Assembly (NCBI GenBank): GCA_036169595.1
Contig: CM069765.1
Span: forward strand, 3,799,001-3,863,000
DNA: 64,000 nt
Origin: Dictyostelium firmibasis
Lineage: Eukaryota > Evosea > Eumycetozoa > Dictyosteliales > Dictyosteliaceae
Direction: 5' to 3'
A model generated the notes under the pieces. It worked only from the letters and a program-made list of their open reading frames with translations. It did not search any database and was not told where the DNA came from. A program made the position numbers and the translations under genes. This document shows positions 38,531-50,009 of the stretch, piece after piece (the stretch's first letter is position 1; every line of letters starts with the position of its first letter).

Positions 38531-40951
38531 ATGAATAAAAAAATAAAAGTTGACAACTTAAATATTCACATCATAAGAGAAATAGAGGTGGTATTTTGGA
38601 AAGTTTGGAAAAATAAATTATTAAGGAATTATATTGTATCATTTTTATCAAAAAGCTTTAAAGATTATGAAATACCATTCTCCACATTTAAATACAATGA
38701 GGTTTATTCAAGTGAATGGATGATATTAAATAATCATCATGGTTTACTTTTGGATAAAGTTAATAGAAAAGAATACCTCACATTTAATAGTGGTGTTATT
38801 GAAGAGGGAAATATAAATATAAAATCAAAAAAAAGTAATATAGTCACACAATTTAAAAAAACTATTTTTAATTTCATTGAAAACGCTTCTATTCAAGATC
38901 AAGAAACATTTTATTACACACTCTTTAAAAACTACAGTGATATTTTTTTAAACTCTTTTCAAAATACAGCAACAATCTTAATAAAGTATGATTGTTTATC
39001 TGGTTTAAAGGTTTTAAAACATCCATTATTACTTCAACTACAACAAAAACAAAAACAAAAACAACAAAAACAAGAAGATAATAGTCAAAAAATTATAATT
39101 GATAAAAATTTATTTTTTATTTCAATAAATTTTAGTTCATTTAAAACTGCAAATTATTTATTTACAAATTATAAACATCTCTTTAAATTTTCAGAAAAAG
39201 AATTAATAAATTCAATAATTAGAGATGATGAAAGTGAATCTATCATTAAAAAGTTTAAATTTATTCAAAATGAAATTTTACCAAATTTAAAATCACCATC
39301 AAATAAATATCAAATAAATAGTATAACATTTAAATTTTCATTTTATAAAACTATAAAATTAATTGACTTGATAGATTGTTGTTTTTGTTTAGATAATTTT
39401 AAAGTAAATATACAAAACTATTTGAAATCATTACTACTAGACTTAAAAACTAATAGTAAAGCATTCAATATATTTTTGAATTCATTAAAAATTGATAATT
39501 TAAATGACCTTTTATTATCTTTAACAGAATTAAATTTAATGAAACAATCATTGATTAAAGAGTTTGGTGAATCTTTAGATAAATTTACATATCAATATCC
39601 AAAATCAAATTCAATTATAGAAAGTTTATTAAAAATGGTACTACCATTTATAAGTTTGAAAACTTTAGATTACTATAATGATGGTAAAATTAGTATTAGT
39701 TGGTTTGAAGATAGTTTACAATATTTAATTTGCAACTATAAATCAATTTCAAATCCAAACCAACTAAATAAATTCTTTCCGTCATTAGATCCTGAAAATT
39801 TAATGAGCCTCCAGTTCAAGTATGGAATTTATAATTCTAATTGTTTCAGTCGATTATCATTAATCGATTTACTATTCCAATATCAAATTGATCAAGAAAA
39901 AAGAAAACAATTTATTATTTCATTTTTTAAAACAATTGAAATTTTTAAAGATCCAACTGAACAACCTTTTGCATATCAAATAAAAGTGATTAAATTAGTA
40001 TCAAGATTAAGCTTTCTTAATGATTTAGAATCAATAAAATTTGTTTATAATCTATTAGAGAATAATCAATCTTTTATGAATAGGTTTCAAATTTTACCTG
40101 AACTTAAGTATTGGAATTGTGACATTTTAGATTATTTTAAAAAACAACCAGATTTTAAAATTAATTTTAAGTTTTTAATTATAAATGCAGCTCCTAAATC
40201 AATTTTAAATCATTACTATAATAATTATTATGTTGGATCAAATGGAGTTGAAATTGGAGCTGATATTAAGAGAAAGGATAAAATTGACAATAATGACCAA
40301 AATTCACACATACTTGAGCAACTTCAAACTATAATTCAAGAAAGGATCGATGGAAGATTATCAGAAAATAGTATAATAATGTTAATGGGAAAAAATCTAT
40401 CAAAACAATGGTTAGATATGATAAATTGGATTTATTTAAATAAGAATGAAGATTTTACAGTTGAAATTTTAGGTTCAACTTTATTTAAACTATTCAATTA
40501 TCAAAAAGGCATATTCCCACAAATTACAACTCAATTTACTAATCCACCTTTAAAACTCTTAGAATTAATTGGTGAAAGATCCTGTAAGAGAAATTTATCA
40601 TTTCTTTCAAATCTAATTGAACATCTTTATGAATCAAACTCTACATTTTTACAACATTCAAATTTTAATAATGATGGAAATGAACCAATCACTGTAATAT
40701 TACGAAGAGCAACAGAGATGGGAAATATTGAGTTGTTTAAACATTGTTATGAAAATCATCGTTTTGTTTTTCAAAGTTTTGATACAGATAAAATAAGTGA
40801 TATTTCAATCGTTAAATATTACACATCAATGATTGAAAAGGCATTAGAAAATGGTCATTCATTGCTTTATAATTTCTTATACTCAATTTTAAAATTAAAT
40901 GTTTTATGTCAAGAAAATGATAATAATTATTTATTGTGTCATAATAAATAA
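38531..40951 (+). CDS. Dictyostelium-type ankyrin-like repeat protein
   Basis: One intronless frame of 806 residues starting MNKKIKVDNLNIHI. The N-terminal motif EVVFWKVWKNKLLRNYIVSF is the start seen in a large Dictyostelium family of cytosolic proteins with degenerate ankyrin-type repeats. In those proteins a short helical pair (FWxVWxNKxLRxxI) precedes helix-turn-helix units. Later units such as TATILIKYDCLSGLKVLK, SSFKTANYLFTNYKHLF and RATEMGNIELFKHCYENH are helical repeats of the ankyrin type. A Gln/Lys run lies near residue 175. The length and lack of introns fit the family. No biochemical function is known to me. F-box-like or adaptor roles have been supposed for relatives. Confidence 0.7.
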   Translation: MNKKIKVDNLNIHIIREIEVVFWKVWKNKLLRNYIVSFLSKSFKDYEIPFSTFKYNEVYSSEWMILNNHHGLLLDKVNRKEYLTFNSGVIEEGNINIKSKKSNIVTQFKKTIFNFIENASIQDQETFYYTLFKNYSDIFLNSFQNTATILIKYDCLSGLKVLKHPLLLQLQQKQKQKQQKQEDNSQKIIIDKNLFFISINFSSFKTANYLFTNYKHLFKFSEKELINSIIRDDESESIIKKFKFIQNEILPNLKSPSNKYQINSITFKFSFYKTIKLIDLIDCCFCLDNFKVNIQNYLKSLLLDLKTNSKAFNIFLNSLKIDNLNDLLLSLTELNLMKQSLIKEFGESLDKFTYQYPKSNSIIESLLKMVLPFISLKTLDYYNDGKISISWFEDSLQYLICNYKSISNPNQLNKFFPSLDPENLMSLQFKYGIYNSNCFSRLSLIDLLFQYQIDQEKRKQFIISFFKTIEIFKDPTEQPFAYQIKVIKLVSRLSFLNDLESIKFVYNLLENNQSFMNRFQILPELKYWNCDILDYFKKQPDFKINFKFLIINAAPKSILNHYYNNYYVGSNGVEIGADIKRKDKIDNNDQNSHILEQLQTIIQERIDGRLSENSIIMLMGKNLSKQWLDMINWIYLNKNEDFTVEILGSTLFKLFNYQKGIFPQITTQFTNPPLKLLELIGERSCKRNLSFLSNLIEHLYESNSTFLQHSNFNNDGNEPITVILRRATEMGNIELFKHCYENHRFVFQSFDTDKISDISIVKYYTSMIEKALENGHSLLYNFLYSILKLNVLCQENDNNYLLCHNK

Positions 40952-41065
40952 ATTAAAAAAGCTTAACATTAAAAGTAGATAAACTTTTAATATTCTTTTT
41001 TATTTTTATTTTTTTATTTTTTTATTTTTTATATTTTTATTTTTTATATATTTTGAAATTATTAT

Positions 41066-44000
41066 TTACACAACAATATATTTTTTTAAGATTTCATTAG
41101 CAAGACTAGTATTACCTTTTGATTTATAGATTAAAGAGAGATTAAAAGCTGCTTCACATTTCAAAGATTCATTTTTATTGACTTCACCAGTTTCTTCATC
41201 AATTTCATCATCAAAATCTAAAACCATATCATAGTAATGAATTGCCATATTGTATACACCCAATTGATGATAACCTCTACCAAGATTATATAAAGATTCT
41301 TGTGATTTACCTCTAAGATTATAATATTTATACAAGAACGAATAAGATGTAATTGCTATACGATGTCTATTTGCTTGCTTTCTACCCATAACTTGTGAGA
41401 GAATTAAAACTGAAATTAACAAATTAATCAATGGGTCATCTGGATATAATCTATAGGCTTTAATATATTCAAATAATGCACCTCTTGCATTATCAGTTTG
41501 TTTATTTTGATTTCCCAACATAATTAAAACTGGTATACTATCTGGATATTTTTCATTTATCTTTGTTAAAAATCTATTTTGCACTGCTGATCTATTTCCA
41601 TAACTTGAAAAAAAAAATCATCATTATTAATACTATTATTTATATTTATACTACTATGTGTGAATTTAAACTATTAAAATATTTTTACTTACTTAACAAT
41701 GATTTTATTAAAAAGATTCCAAACTCTATTACTATATGGTTTTTTTGAACAAACATATTTGACATGTTTATAGGCTAAATAATAATTTTTATCATTGAAA
41801 GCAACTGCAACAGTGAGGAATTTCAATTGGTGAGAGAATAAACCATTTTCAAAATGAATATTACGTAATGCATAACGAAGATATTGACTAGCCTCTTGTT
41901 GACGATTTAAATGTACAAATATTTTCGAACTATCCAAAAGGAGGTTAAAATAATCTTCTTCATCCAACAACTCAGCGTATGGATGTTCTAATTGATGTTT
42001 ATACATTTCTATCGAGTATGGATTCTTTGATCTCTTTACACGCTTTCTCTTTTTAAATTTACCAACACCAACCTTTCTACGATAGATGTATCTATCGGTT
42101 GAACCATGTAACAATGCTGTTGCAATACCTAAATATTGAGAATACTTTGATAGATTTAAAAATGCTTGAGCATGTCTGTAGAATAGCTTAACATCTTCTT
42201 TTGTAACATCCAATCCGATGGTATTATCTTTTGCACCACTTGTTGATGTTGTATTTGTTGTTGTATTGGATGTTGTATCATTATTACTATTTTTAATTGA
42301 ATTTAAATAAGCATTTCTTTTAGAATTTAGTTCATTTAAAGTACTTTCAAATAATTCTTTTTCACTTTGATCATTTTTATTTGAAATTGTTGAAGACTGA
42401 TTAAGGATTTGTAACGCTTTTTCATCATCACCCATCTCTTTATAAATTTCACTCATTGCCAATGTAGTATGAACATTGCCAGGCACTCTTTCGTTTGCTT
42501 TTGAAAAGTATTCGATGGCAGCAGGATAATTTTTTGCCGATCTATAGATATCGGCAATCTTTACCCAATTAGAAGGAATATCAAAGCCTGTGTCCTTTAG
42601 ACGTAAGAAAATTACCAATGCCTCTTGATATTTACCAAGACCAAATAATTCATCGGCCAATGAAGTGAATAAATCACCATACTCTGATGGATCCAATGGT
42701 AAGAGTCTAGAGTGTAACAATTTTGAACCACGCTCAACGCCAAACTCTGTGCCCAATGAGTAATAGGCTTGACATGCATTAAAAACCAAATCATAGGGTA
42801 CCTCTAATTCATTACCATATTTTGCAGTGATTTTATTGAAAATGGTTATGGTATCATGATAGTTTCTGGTCTTATTCTTTAGTTCCATCATTAAATTTAT
42901 ACTATCCAAAGAAATCTCGTCTAAGGATTTATTTGCCAATAGTTGTTCATCAACAACCTCTGAAATCATTGCAGAGGCATCATGATATTGTGAGAGATGA
43001 GAGTATACTCTTGCCAACTCTTGAAGTACCTGTGGTGAACCATTGGTAAGCTTACTTAATCTTGTGAGAATTTTCAATGCCCTCTTGTAGAAACCTCTTT
43101 GAATGAGCATTAAACTTTTCTCCCAAAATGAATCTAAATCATTATCATCGTTTCTACATGCACGTGTAAAACAATACAATGCGGTATCGATTTGACCTGC
43201 TTCTTTTGCTCTGAAACCAATACTTGCCCAATCACCATTGGAACCTTGCATTTGTGCGCCCCAAATATAGAAACCTAATGCATCTTTCATCTCACCTTGA
43301 CTCTCTTTAATTTTACCTAATATATTGTATGGAATCGATAAACGTGGTAACATTCTAACCACTTCTGCATAGGTTGAAAATGCTTGATCAAAATTACCCT
43401 TTGTATATTGTTCATTACCTTCAACTAATAATTTTCTAACTTCCTTTGGAATTCTAATCTCTTGTTGTGTATAAAATCTTTTTTTTTTCTTTTTCTTTGG
43501 TATTTTAGTTGATGTTGTTGTAGTAGTAGTTGTTGTGGTGGTGGTGGTGGTGTTTGATGTTGTTGTTGTATTATTATCATCAACCATTCTATTTTCATCT
43601 TGACCATCATCACTATCTCTTTCTCTTCTTTTCCTTTCTTCCTCTTTATCTTGTTCGGTTGGTTGTAATGATTTCTTCTTTTTTGCAGCGCCTGATATCG
43701 TTGTTTTAAATGTATCCATATCAAATTTATCAGCTTTATCAACAACTTTTTTTTGTGATAAAACTGAAACTATCTTTGGAGTTGTTGACTTTGACTTTGT
43801 TTTTTGATCTGGAAATGCAATGTTTTTACTTTGTCTTAAGACTTCCTCTTTTGAGGCAACACCATCATCATCATCATCATCATCATCTTCCTCACTCTCA
43901 TCAGAGTCTGATGACTCCTCCAACTCTGATAGATTCTCTTGAAAATTAAGTGTATTTGTGTCCTCTCCTTCTGTAGATTTAGATGGTGGTGGTATATTCA

Positions 44001-44115
44001 CTAAAATATCATGAATCTTTATACCAATCTCCTCAATATTAAATGGCATATCATCATCTTCTTCTTCATTTTCATCTAAAAGACCTTTTAAATCTTTACT
44101 CTTTTCTGTTGCCAT
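41066..44115 (-). CDS. gtf3c3: General transcription factor IIIC subunit 3 (TFIIIC102/Tfc4-like)
   Basis: Two exons (44115-41693 and 41603-41066, phase 2; donor GTAAGT, acceptor TTCAAG) give 986 residues. I chose the ATG at 44115 (MATEKSKDL). No ATG begins the longer frame, and the upstream bases are an ACAAAT hexamer repeat. The first 240 residues are acidic with Asp and Thr runs and a Lys-rich segment. Two TPR arrays follow: residues about 260-420 (EGNEQYTKGNFDQAFSTYAE, then WASIGFRAKEAGQIDTALYC) and a second set at about 520-620. The C-terminal part contains KKPYSNRVWNLFNKIIVNYG and KYYNLRGKSQESLYNLGRGY, both well conserved in TFIIIC102. TFIIIC binds A and B boxes of tRNA and other Pol III genes; this subunit bridges to TFIIIB. 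Assignment is secure. Confidence 0.93.
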
Positions 44116-44717
44116 CTTATTTGTATTTGTATTTGAATTTGTATTTGTATTTGTATTTGTACTTTTTAATACATCCACAACAAATAACAATGAAAAAAAA
44201 AATTTTCAATTAAAAAATAAAAATAAAAATAAAAAAAAAAAATGAAAAAATAAAAAAAAAAAAATTCGAATTTTTTTTTATTCCCATCTTCATAAATTGT
44301 GTGTAATTTTAAATTAAAAATGAATAAAATTTAACTAAATAAAATAAAATAAAAAAATAAAATGAATAAAATAAAAAAAAAATTTAATAAGATAAAAAAA
44401 AAAAAAAATAGTAATAAAAAAAAACCTATTCTTTTGAAAATAGATTATAAATAAAATATTTTACAAATATTAATTCATCTTTTTAAAATATAACTTTGAG
44501 TTGTAGAATAAAAGAATTCAACCACATCAATGTGTTATCATAAAAATCAATACCTTTTTTTAAAAAAAAAAAAAATATGGACATGCGGAAATTTTTGTAC
44601 AAGAGTCGAAAAATAAAGAGTTTTTTTCGAAAATTTTAAAAAAAAAAATCTGAATATATTTTTGGCGCATTTTTTAAAACAAGAACAAAATTTTTTAAAA
44701 GAATAAATAAATTTTTA
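44116..44717. other. Upstream region of the TFIIIC subunit gene
   Basis: It begins with a six-base repeat (ACAAAT on the minus strand, 44117-44161) in the 5' leader, then poly-A/T DNA. A mixed part at 44450-44620 is probably the 3' flank of the Myb gene. No other gene is visible. Confidence 0.65.
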
Positions 44718-46241
44718 TTAATCATCATCTTCATCAATAAATTTATTGCTATTATTGTTGTTGTTGTTGTTGTTGTTATTATTATTATTAAAATTATTGT
44801 TACTATTATTATTATTACTATTATTGTTACTGTTATTATTATCACTATTATTGTTATTTTCGCCATTATTATTATTATTATTATTTTGTGATTGTTGTTT
44901 TAATTGTTCTATTATATCATTTAAAGTTATATTTAAAGTTGGTGGAGATTTAACTTTTTGTAGATCTTGTAGTTTATTAATTTTAATTAAATATTGACCA
45001 TGACTTGTTACTTGAGATTTCGATTTATCAGGGAAATGGGTTTTAATCTTTTTCCAATTCTTTCCATAATGGTTAAATACTTCTTTGTAAAGTTCTTCCT
45101 CTTCCAATGTCCAAACGGTTCTACCAGGTTTATATTTTTTAGTATCTCTTCCAGAATCATCACCATCATCATCACTACTACTTTTTCTTTTTAATGATGA
45201 TTCCTTGTTCTCTTTATTTTCTTTATCTTTATATTCTTTATTACTGTCTTTATGTTCTTTATACTCTTTATTATTGTTGTTATTAATAATACTATTATTA
45301 CTATTATTCATATTGATGTTGCTGTTATTGTTATTATATTCTTTATTATTGTTATTATTGACGTTATTGTTACTATATTCTTTATTATACTCCTTATTAT
45401 TATAATCCCTATTATTATTATAATCCCTATTATTATTATAATGATGGAATTGTAAATTTAAATTTGATTTAACTAAATCTTTACCGACATCAAAATCTTT
45501 AATTGATTTTGGTTGTGATTTATAATTGTCATAGTTTTGACTATTACCATTTTCATCGTAGATGTGGACATCTTCAAGATAGTCAATTAAAACATTTCGA
45601 TACTTTGAAAGAAGAGTTTTCTTCTCATTTAAAATACTACCCAAACTAATGATTTTTTCATATAGTTCTTTATTTTCTCTATTTGATATTTTTAATAGGT
45701 TCTCAAGATTATCAATATATTCTTTACAATTTTTACTATTGTAATTGAAATTACCAATACCGTTGGAATTATTATTAGTATTATTATTGATGTTGTTGTT
45801 GTTGTTGTTGTTGTTGTGGTGGTGGTGATGGTGATGATTATTGTCGTCACTAATATTTTTAAAGTTTTCTTTATCTTCATTTACTTCTTTGTTGTTGTTA
45901 TTGTTATTGCTGAAATTGTTATTGTTGATATTGTGGTGTTGTTGATGTGAGTTAATTTCTTCTATTGACTCATTGTCGCTTTCATTGTTGTTGTAGTTAC
46001 TATTTTTAATACTTGCCAATTTATCATTGTGGTTATTGTTGTTGTTGTTATTATGATTGTAATTATCATCTTGGTTATGGAGTTCATTGTTTTCATCATT
46101 GTTATTAGTACCATTGGTGCTATTGGATTCATTGTCACTTTCATTGTGATTGTCATTATAATGGTTACTGTTATTATATTTCTCTTTATTAAATTCACTC
46201 ACCAATGCAGTTGTTGGAGGATGGTATTGCATAGATTTCAT
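44718..46241 (-). CDS. Myb-like DNA-binding protein (SHAQKY-like class), Asn-rich
   Basis: One intronless frame of 507 residues. About 370 residues of Asn/Asp/His/Glu-rich low-complexity sequence come first, interrupted by a coiled-coil-like helix (about 168-215, LENLLKISNRENKELYEKII). A single Myb/SANT domain lies at about 375-420: VWTLEEEELYKEVFNHYGKN, then WKKIKTHFPDKSKSQVTSHG and QYLIK. The third helix reads SQVTSHGQYLIK. This matches the SHAQKYF-type recognition helix (QVxSHAQKYF) seen in plant and Dictyostelium single-repeat Myb proteins, with Gly for Ala and L for F. A nuclear regulator is expected. The other frames over 44746-46265 are shadows of the Asn codons. Confidence 0.88.
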   Translation of the reverse strand: MKSMQYHPPTTALVSEFNKEKYNNSNHYNDNHNESDNESNSTNGTNNNDENNELHNQDDNYNHNNNNNNNHNDKLASIKNSNYNNNESDNESIEEINSHQQHHNINNNNFSNNNNNNKEVNEDKENFKNISDDNNHHHHHHHNNNNNNNNINNNTNNNSNGIGNFNYNSKNCKEYIDNLENLLKISNRENKELYEKIISLGSILNEKKTLLSKYRNVLIDYLEDVHIYDENGNSQNYDNYKSQPKSIKDFDVGKDLVKSNLNLQFHHYNNNRDYNNNRDYNNKEYNKEYSNNNVNNNNNKEYNNNNSNINMNNSNNSIINNNNNKEYKEHKDSNKEYKDKENKENKESSLKRKSSSDDDGDDSGRDTKKYKPGRTVWTLEEEELYKEVFNHYGKNWKKIKTHFPDKSKSQVTSHGQYLIKINKLQDLQKVKSPPTLNITLNDIIEQLKQQSQNNNNNNNGENNNNSDNNNSNNNSNNNNSNNNFNNNNNNNNNNNNNSNKFIDEDDD

Positions 46242-46324
46242 TTTTTGTTTTTATTTATTATTTAATAATAAATATTATTATTATTTTATTCAATGTATAT
46301 TTTTATCTTATTAAAATTACCCTT

Positions 46325-46373
46325 GCTATTATTATTATTTTTATTATTATTATTATTTTTATTATTATTATTA

Positions 46374-46462
<89 letters not shown>
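46325..46462. repeat. (ATT)n microsatellite upstream of the Myb gene
   Basis: About 40 ATT/TTA units, with a few TTT and TTG interruptions, within 100-220 bases of the Myb-like start codon, so probably in its promoter or 5' leader. Confidence 0.95.
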
Positions 46463-46465
<3 letters not shown>

Positions 46466-46632
46466 ATTGTAAATTATAATTATTAAATTATTTAAAAAAT
46501 TTTATTATAATTATTTTTAACTTTTTATTTTATTTTTAAAAAAAAAATTATTTATTTTTAATTTTTTTATTTTATTTTTAAAAATATTTTCTAATTTGTT
46601 TAAAAAAAAAAAATAATAATAATTATAATTTT

Positions 46633-46682
46633 ATGGTTTTGTGGGGTTTAGTTTTGGTTGTGTGTGGGGTGAAGTGGTGGTT
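46633..46682 (-). promoter_or_regulatory. Possible CA/CACCC-rich promoter element
   Basis: On the minus (gene) strand this stretch is rich in CCACCACTTCACCCCACACA-like sequence, standing out from A/T-only surroundings. Dictyostelium G-box-factor sites and CA-rich elements of developmental genes are of this general type (CACACCCAC). The match is by eye and loose. It may serve the Myb-like gene 390 bases downstream. Confidence 0.35.
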
Positions 46683-46867
46683 TTAATAATTATGAAATTA
46701 TTAATTAATAATTTATTTGTAAAAAAAAAAAAGATATTATTATTTTTGTTATTACAACTTTAATATTATAATTTGTTTATATTATTATTATTATTATTAT
46801 TTATAAATATATATATAAAAGATGATATTTTTATTGTTGGATATGTTTTTGGACGTATCAAGTTTGC

Positions 46868-46913
<46 letters not shown>

Positions 46914-47549
46914 TTTTTTTTTTTCGTGTGAATGTAAAAACGAACGTAAAAAAAGCGAAAGTTAAAATAAATTTTTTAAATACGAAAAAAAAAAATATGA
47001 AAAATTTTAATTATTAAAAATAAAATAAAATAAAATAAAAAAAAAAAAATAAAAAAATAAAAAAAAAAAAAAATTTTAAAAAAGGAGAACTATGTTGATT
47101 TTTTAATATTTAAATAAAATAAAAAAATTAAATAAAAAAAGAATTTTAAAAAAAATTAAAAACAAAATAAAAAAAATAACAATATGTTATTGAAAAAAAA
47201 AATAAAAAAAAAAAAAAAAAAAATTTAATAATTATTAATTAAATATATAACCAAAAATAATAATAAATGATAATAATTAATATTTTTTTTTTTTTTTTTT
47301 TTTTTTTGAAAAATAAAAATAATAATAAAAAAATTAATTATAAAAAAATTAAAAATAAATTATGTAAAAAAGATGTGAAATGAAAACAAAATGATATATA
47401 TTTAATAATTTGAAATTAAAAAAAAAAAAATTTATATAAAAAAAAATAAAATAAATAAAAATAAAATAAAAAAAAAAAAAATAATGAAAAAAAAAGAATA
47501 AAAAAATTAATTAGCATTATTCTATATTTAAATAGAATAAATACCCTTC

Positions 47550-47580
<31 letters not shown>

Positions 47581-47657
47581 CATAAAAATTATCTCTCCCC
47601 CTCAGTCTCTTTTATATTAAAATGTTAGAAAAAAAAAAAATAATAAAAAATATTATG

Positions 47658-47694
<37 letters not shown>

Positions 47695-47776
47695 AAAAAC
47701 CACACCACATCATTCACACAGAGGGAATTAATCGGATATATATATATATATGTACACAGAGAAACAATGACACCAA

Positions 47777-48480
47777 TTAAATAAAGCCAATTTTTATTTT
47801 GGTTTCACCTATTTCAAACATTAAAGTGGAGGAACTTGGAATAAAATTCCAATTTTGGTCATTTGCAAAATCTTTTAAAAAGGCATCAAACTTTTCATTT
47901 AATTGTGTATAGGACTTTTCAACTATATAATTTAATTCATTTATATGATTAAAACCAATACTATTACCACCACTATCACTACCACTACCACTACCACTAG
48001 CATTATCACTATCGTCATTAGAATTTTTATATTCGGCAAGTTTAATTAATTCATTTCTTATGAGAAAAGCATGGAAAAATGATTTTAATATAATAATATT
48101 ATTCTCTTCCTTATTATGAAGAGTCATATCATTAATTAATTCTTTTGCTGACGTCATTGTGGATGTTATTGTTTTTTCTGCCTTTGATTTATCAAAATAT
48201 AAAATTCTAATAACTGAATCGTCAAAATTATTATTATTATTTTGATGACTTTTAAGTTTTATACTTATTAAATAATCATTATTTGAATTTGAATTTGCAA
48301 TATTCAACGCTTCATTTAATTGATAATCATATTCAAATGATTCTTCAATTGTACAACCTAATTTTATATATGGTTTATAATATTTTCCATTTGAGATAAA
48401 TCTTTTTTTTTTTTTTTATAAGAAAAAAAAAAAAAAAAAAAAAAAAAATAATAATAAAAATAATAAAAGAAAATGTATTA

Positions 48481-48523
<43 letters not shown>

Positions 48524-49751
48524 TTTAAAATAAATAATTACTTTTCATTTTGATTTACAATTTTTGAAGGTAAAATTAAATTTGATTTTAACCAATTATC
48601 AATTAAAATTGAAGTTCTTTGTTGATTTAATGTTTTTAAATCAATTGATTTAATTGCTTTTATACCACAAAATATATGAACAAAAGATAAGGCAAAAACC
48701 ATTGATAGATTTGAAATTGAAGACATTGGATATGCAGATAAAACTAAACCGATACCAGATCCAATTCCCATTCCTGATAAATATGCTGCCATACTTTGTG
48801 ATTGATATTTAGCGGTAATATCACCGATATTCTCTTTTAATGAAAAACTTCTATTTAAACTTGCTCTGGTACTACCATAAATTAAACCTGCTAAACCTTT
48901 TGATAGATTTGAAATTGATGCTAAGGGTAAAAAGAATTGTTGTAAAAATGGTGTAAACATTTCTAACTAAAATAAAATCATTAAAAAAATCATTATAAAA
49001 AAGATATATTAGTAATGTTTCATATTATGATCATAATCATAATCAATATACTTACTAAAACACCAAAATTATGTAATAAATCACCTCTAAATTTATATTT
49101 TTTAATATCATAATCAAATAATGTACTATATTTATTTGCAAATAAAACTAAAGCTGTAGCACCTAAGCCATCTTTTAGAACCCAAGATATTGCAGCAGCA
49201 AATGGTAAAGCAGACTCAATGCTCATACCAATTACAGTGGTTAATAAAGCATGTGTACTTAAAACATAGGTTGTTGAACCAATAACATTTTGAATGAACA
49301 TCCATTTTTGATAACCTATATAATCACCTGTAACTGATGATGGATATCCTTTTGGTAAAAATAATCTCTTTATTGAATTTAAATTCAAATAATTTGATAA
49401 TTTATTATTGACAAATTCTGATTCTTGCTCTGAACCAATCAAAGTTGTAGAAAATAGTTGTTGTTGTTGTTTATTTTTAATTAATTCTAATTTATTAAAT
49501 GATGAATTTGATGGTGGTGATTTTATAATATTATTAGGATCATTTAGTGAATATTGATTCAATATTTTCCCACCATCTTTAATTTCGCTTATACTAAATT
49601 TGATTTTATTAAAATCTTTATTTTTAAAATTATTATAATTATTATTACTATTATTATTTCTTATGAAGTTTGTATAATTGAAAACTTTAAATATATTAGT
49701 GTTACAATATTTATTCTTGTTTAAACAGGTTTTATTTAATGCACCCAACAT
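47777..49751 (-). CDS. RUS family (DUF647) membrane protein, probably mitochondrial
   Basis: Three exons (49751-49056, 48966-48542, 48401-47777; phases 0 and 2) give 581 residues. The ATG at 49751 starts MLGALNKTCLNKNKYCNTNI, a basic stretch without acidic residues that may be a mitochondrial presequence. The RUS core begins near residue 116: LFLPKGYPSSVTGDYIGYQK, as in RUS proteins (LPxGYPxSVxxDYxxFQ). Helices with SWVLKDGLGATA (family: WxxxDxxGxxG) and GLIYGSTRASLNRSFSLKEN follow, then DITAKYQSQ (family: DxxAKxxxQ). The C-terminal 200 residues are the less conserved soluble part with an Asn insertion and a Ser/Gly run. Plant RUS1/RUS2 act in UV-B sensing and auxin transport; the human homolog is C16orf58/RUSF1. 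The biochemical function is unknown. The last acceptor follows a pure A run rather than a pyrimidine tract. Confidence 0.88.
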
Positions 49752-49817
49752 TTTCACACAAAAATGAAAAGAAAAATAAAAATAAAAAAAATGAAAATAA
49801 AAATGCAATTTGAAATT

Positions 49818-49862
<45 letters not shown>

Positions 49863-50009
49863 AAAAAAATATCTGACTTTTTAAGATGAGTCAATATGAT
49901 GGTTTTAAAAAAAAAAAACAAAAAAAACAAAGTTCAATTTTTTTAGTTTCTTTTTTGAATTTCAAATTAATTGCATTTTTATTTTCTTTTTTATTTTTTA
50001 TTTTATATT

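Larger units (their letters stand above)
46242..47776. other. Upstream region of the Myb gene and 3' flank of the RUS-like gene
   Basis: An ATT repeat covers most of 46325-46462. A G-rich strand lies at 46633-46682 (TGTGGGG, TGTGTGTGGGGTGAAGTGGTGG), about 400 bases before the Myb start; on the gene strand it reads as CACCCC/CACACA-rich sequence. From 46880 to 47690 there is nearly pure poly-A/T. 47690-47776 is more mixed with an AT run. No frame is credible. Confidence 0.6.

Noticed and set aside
41694-44190. Longer N-terminus for the TFIIIC subunit
   Set aside because: The first in-frame ATG is at 44115; the upstream part is a six-base repeat without an ATG in frame.
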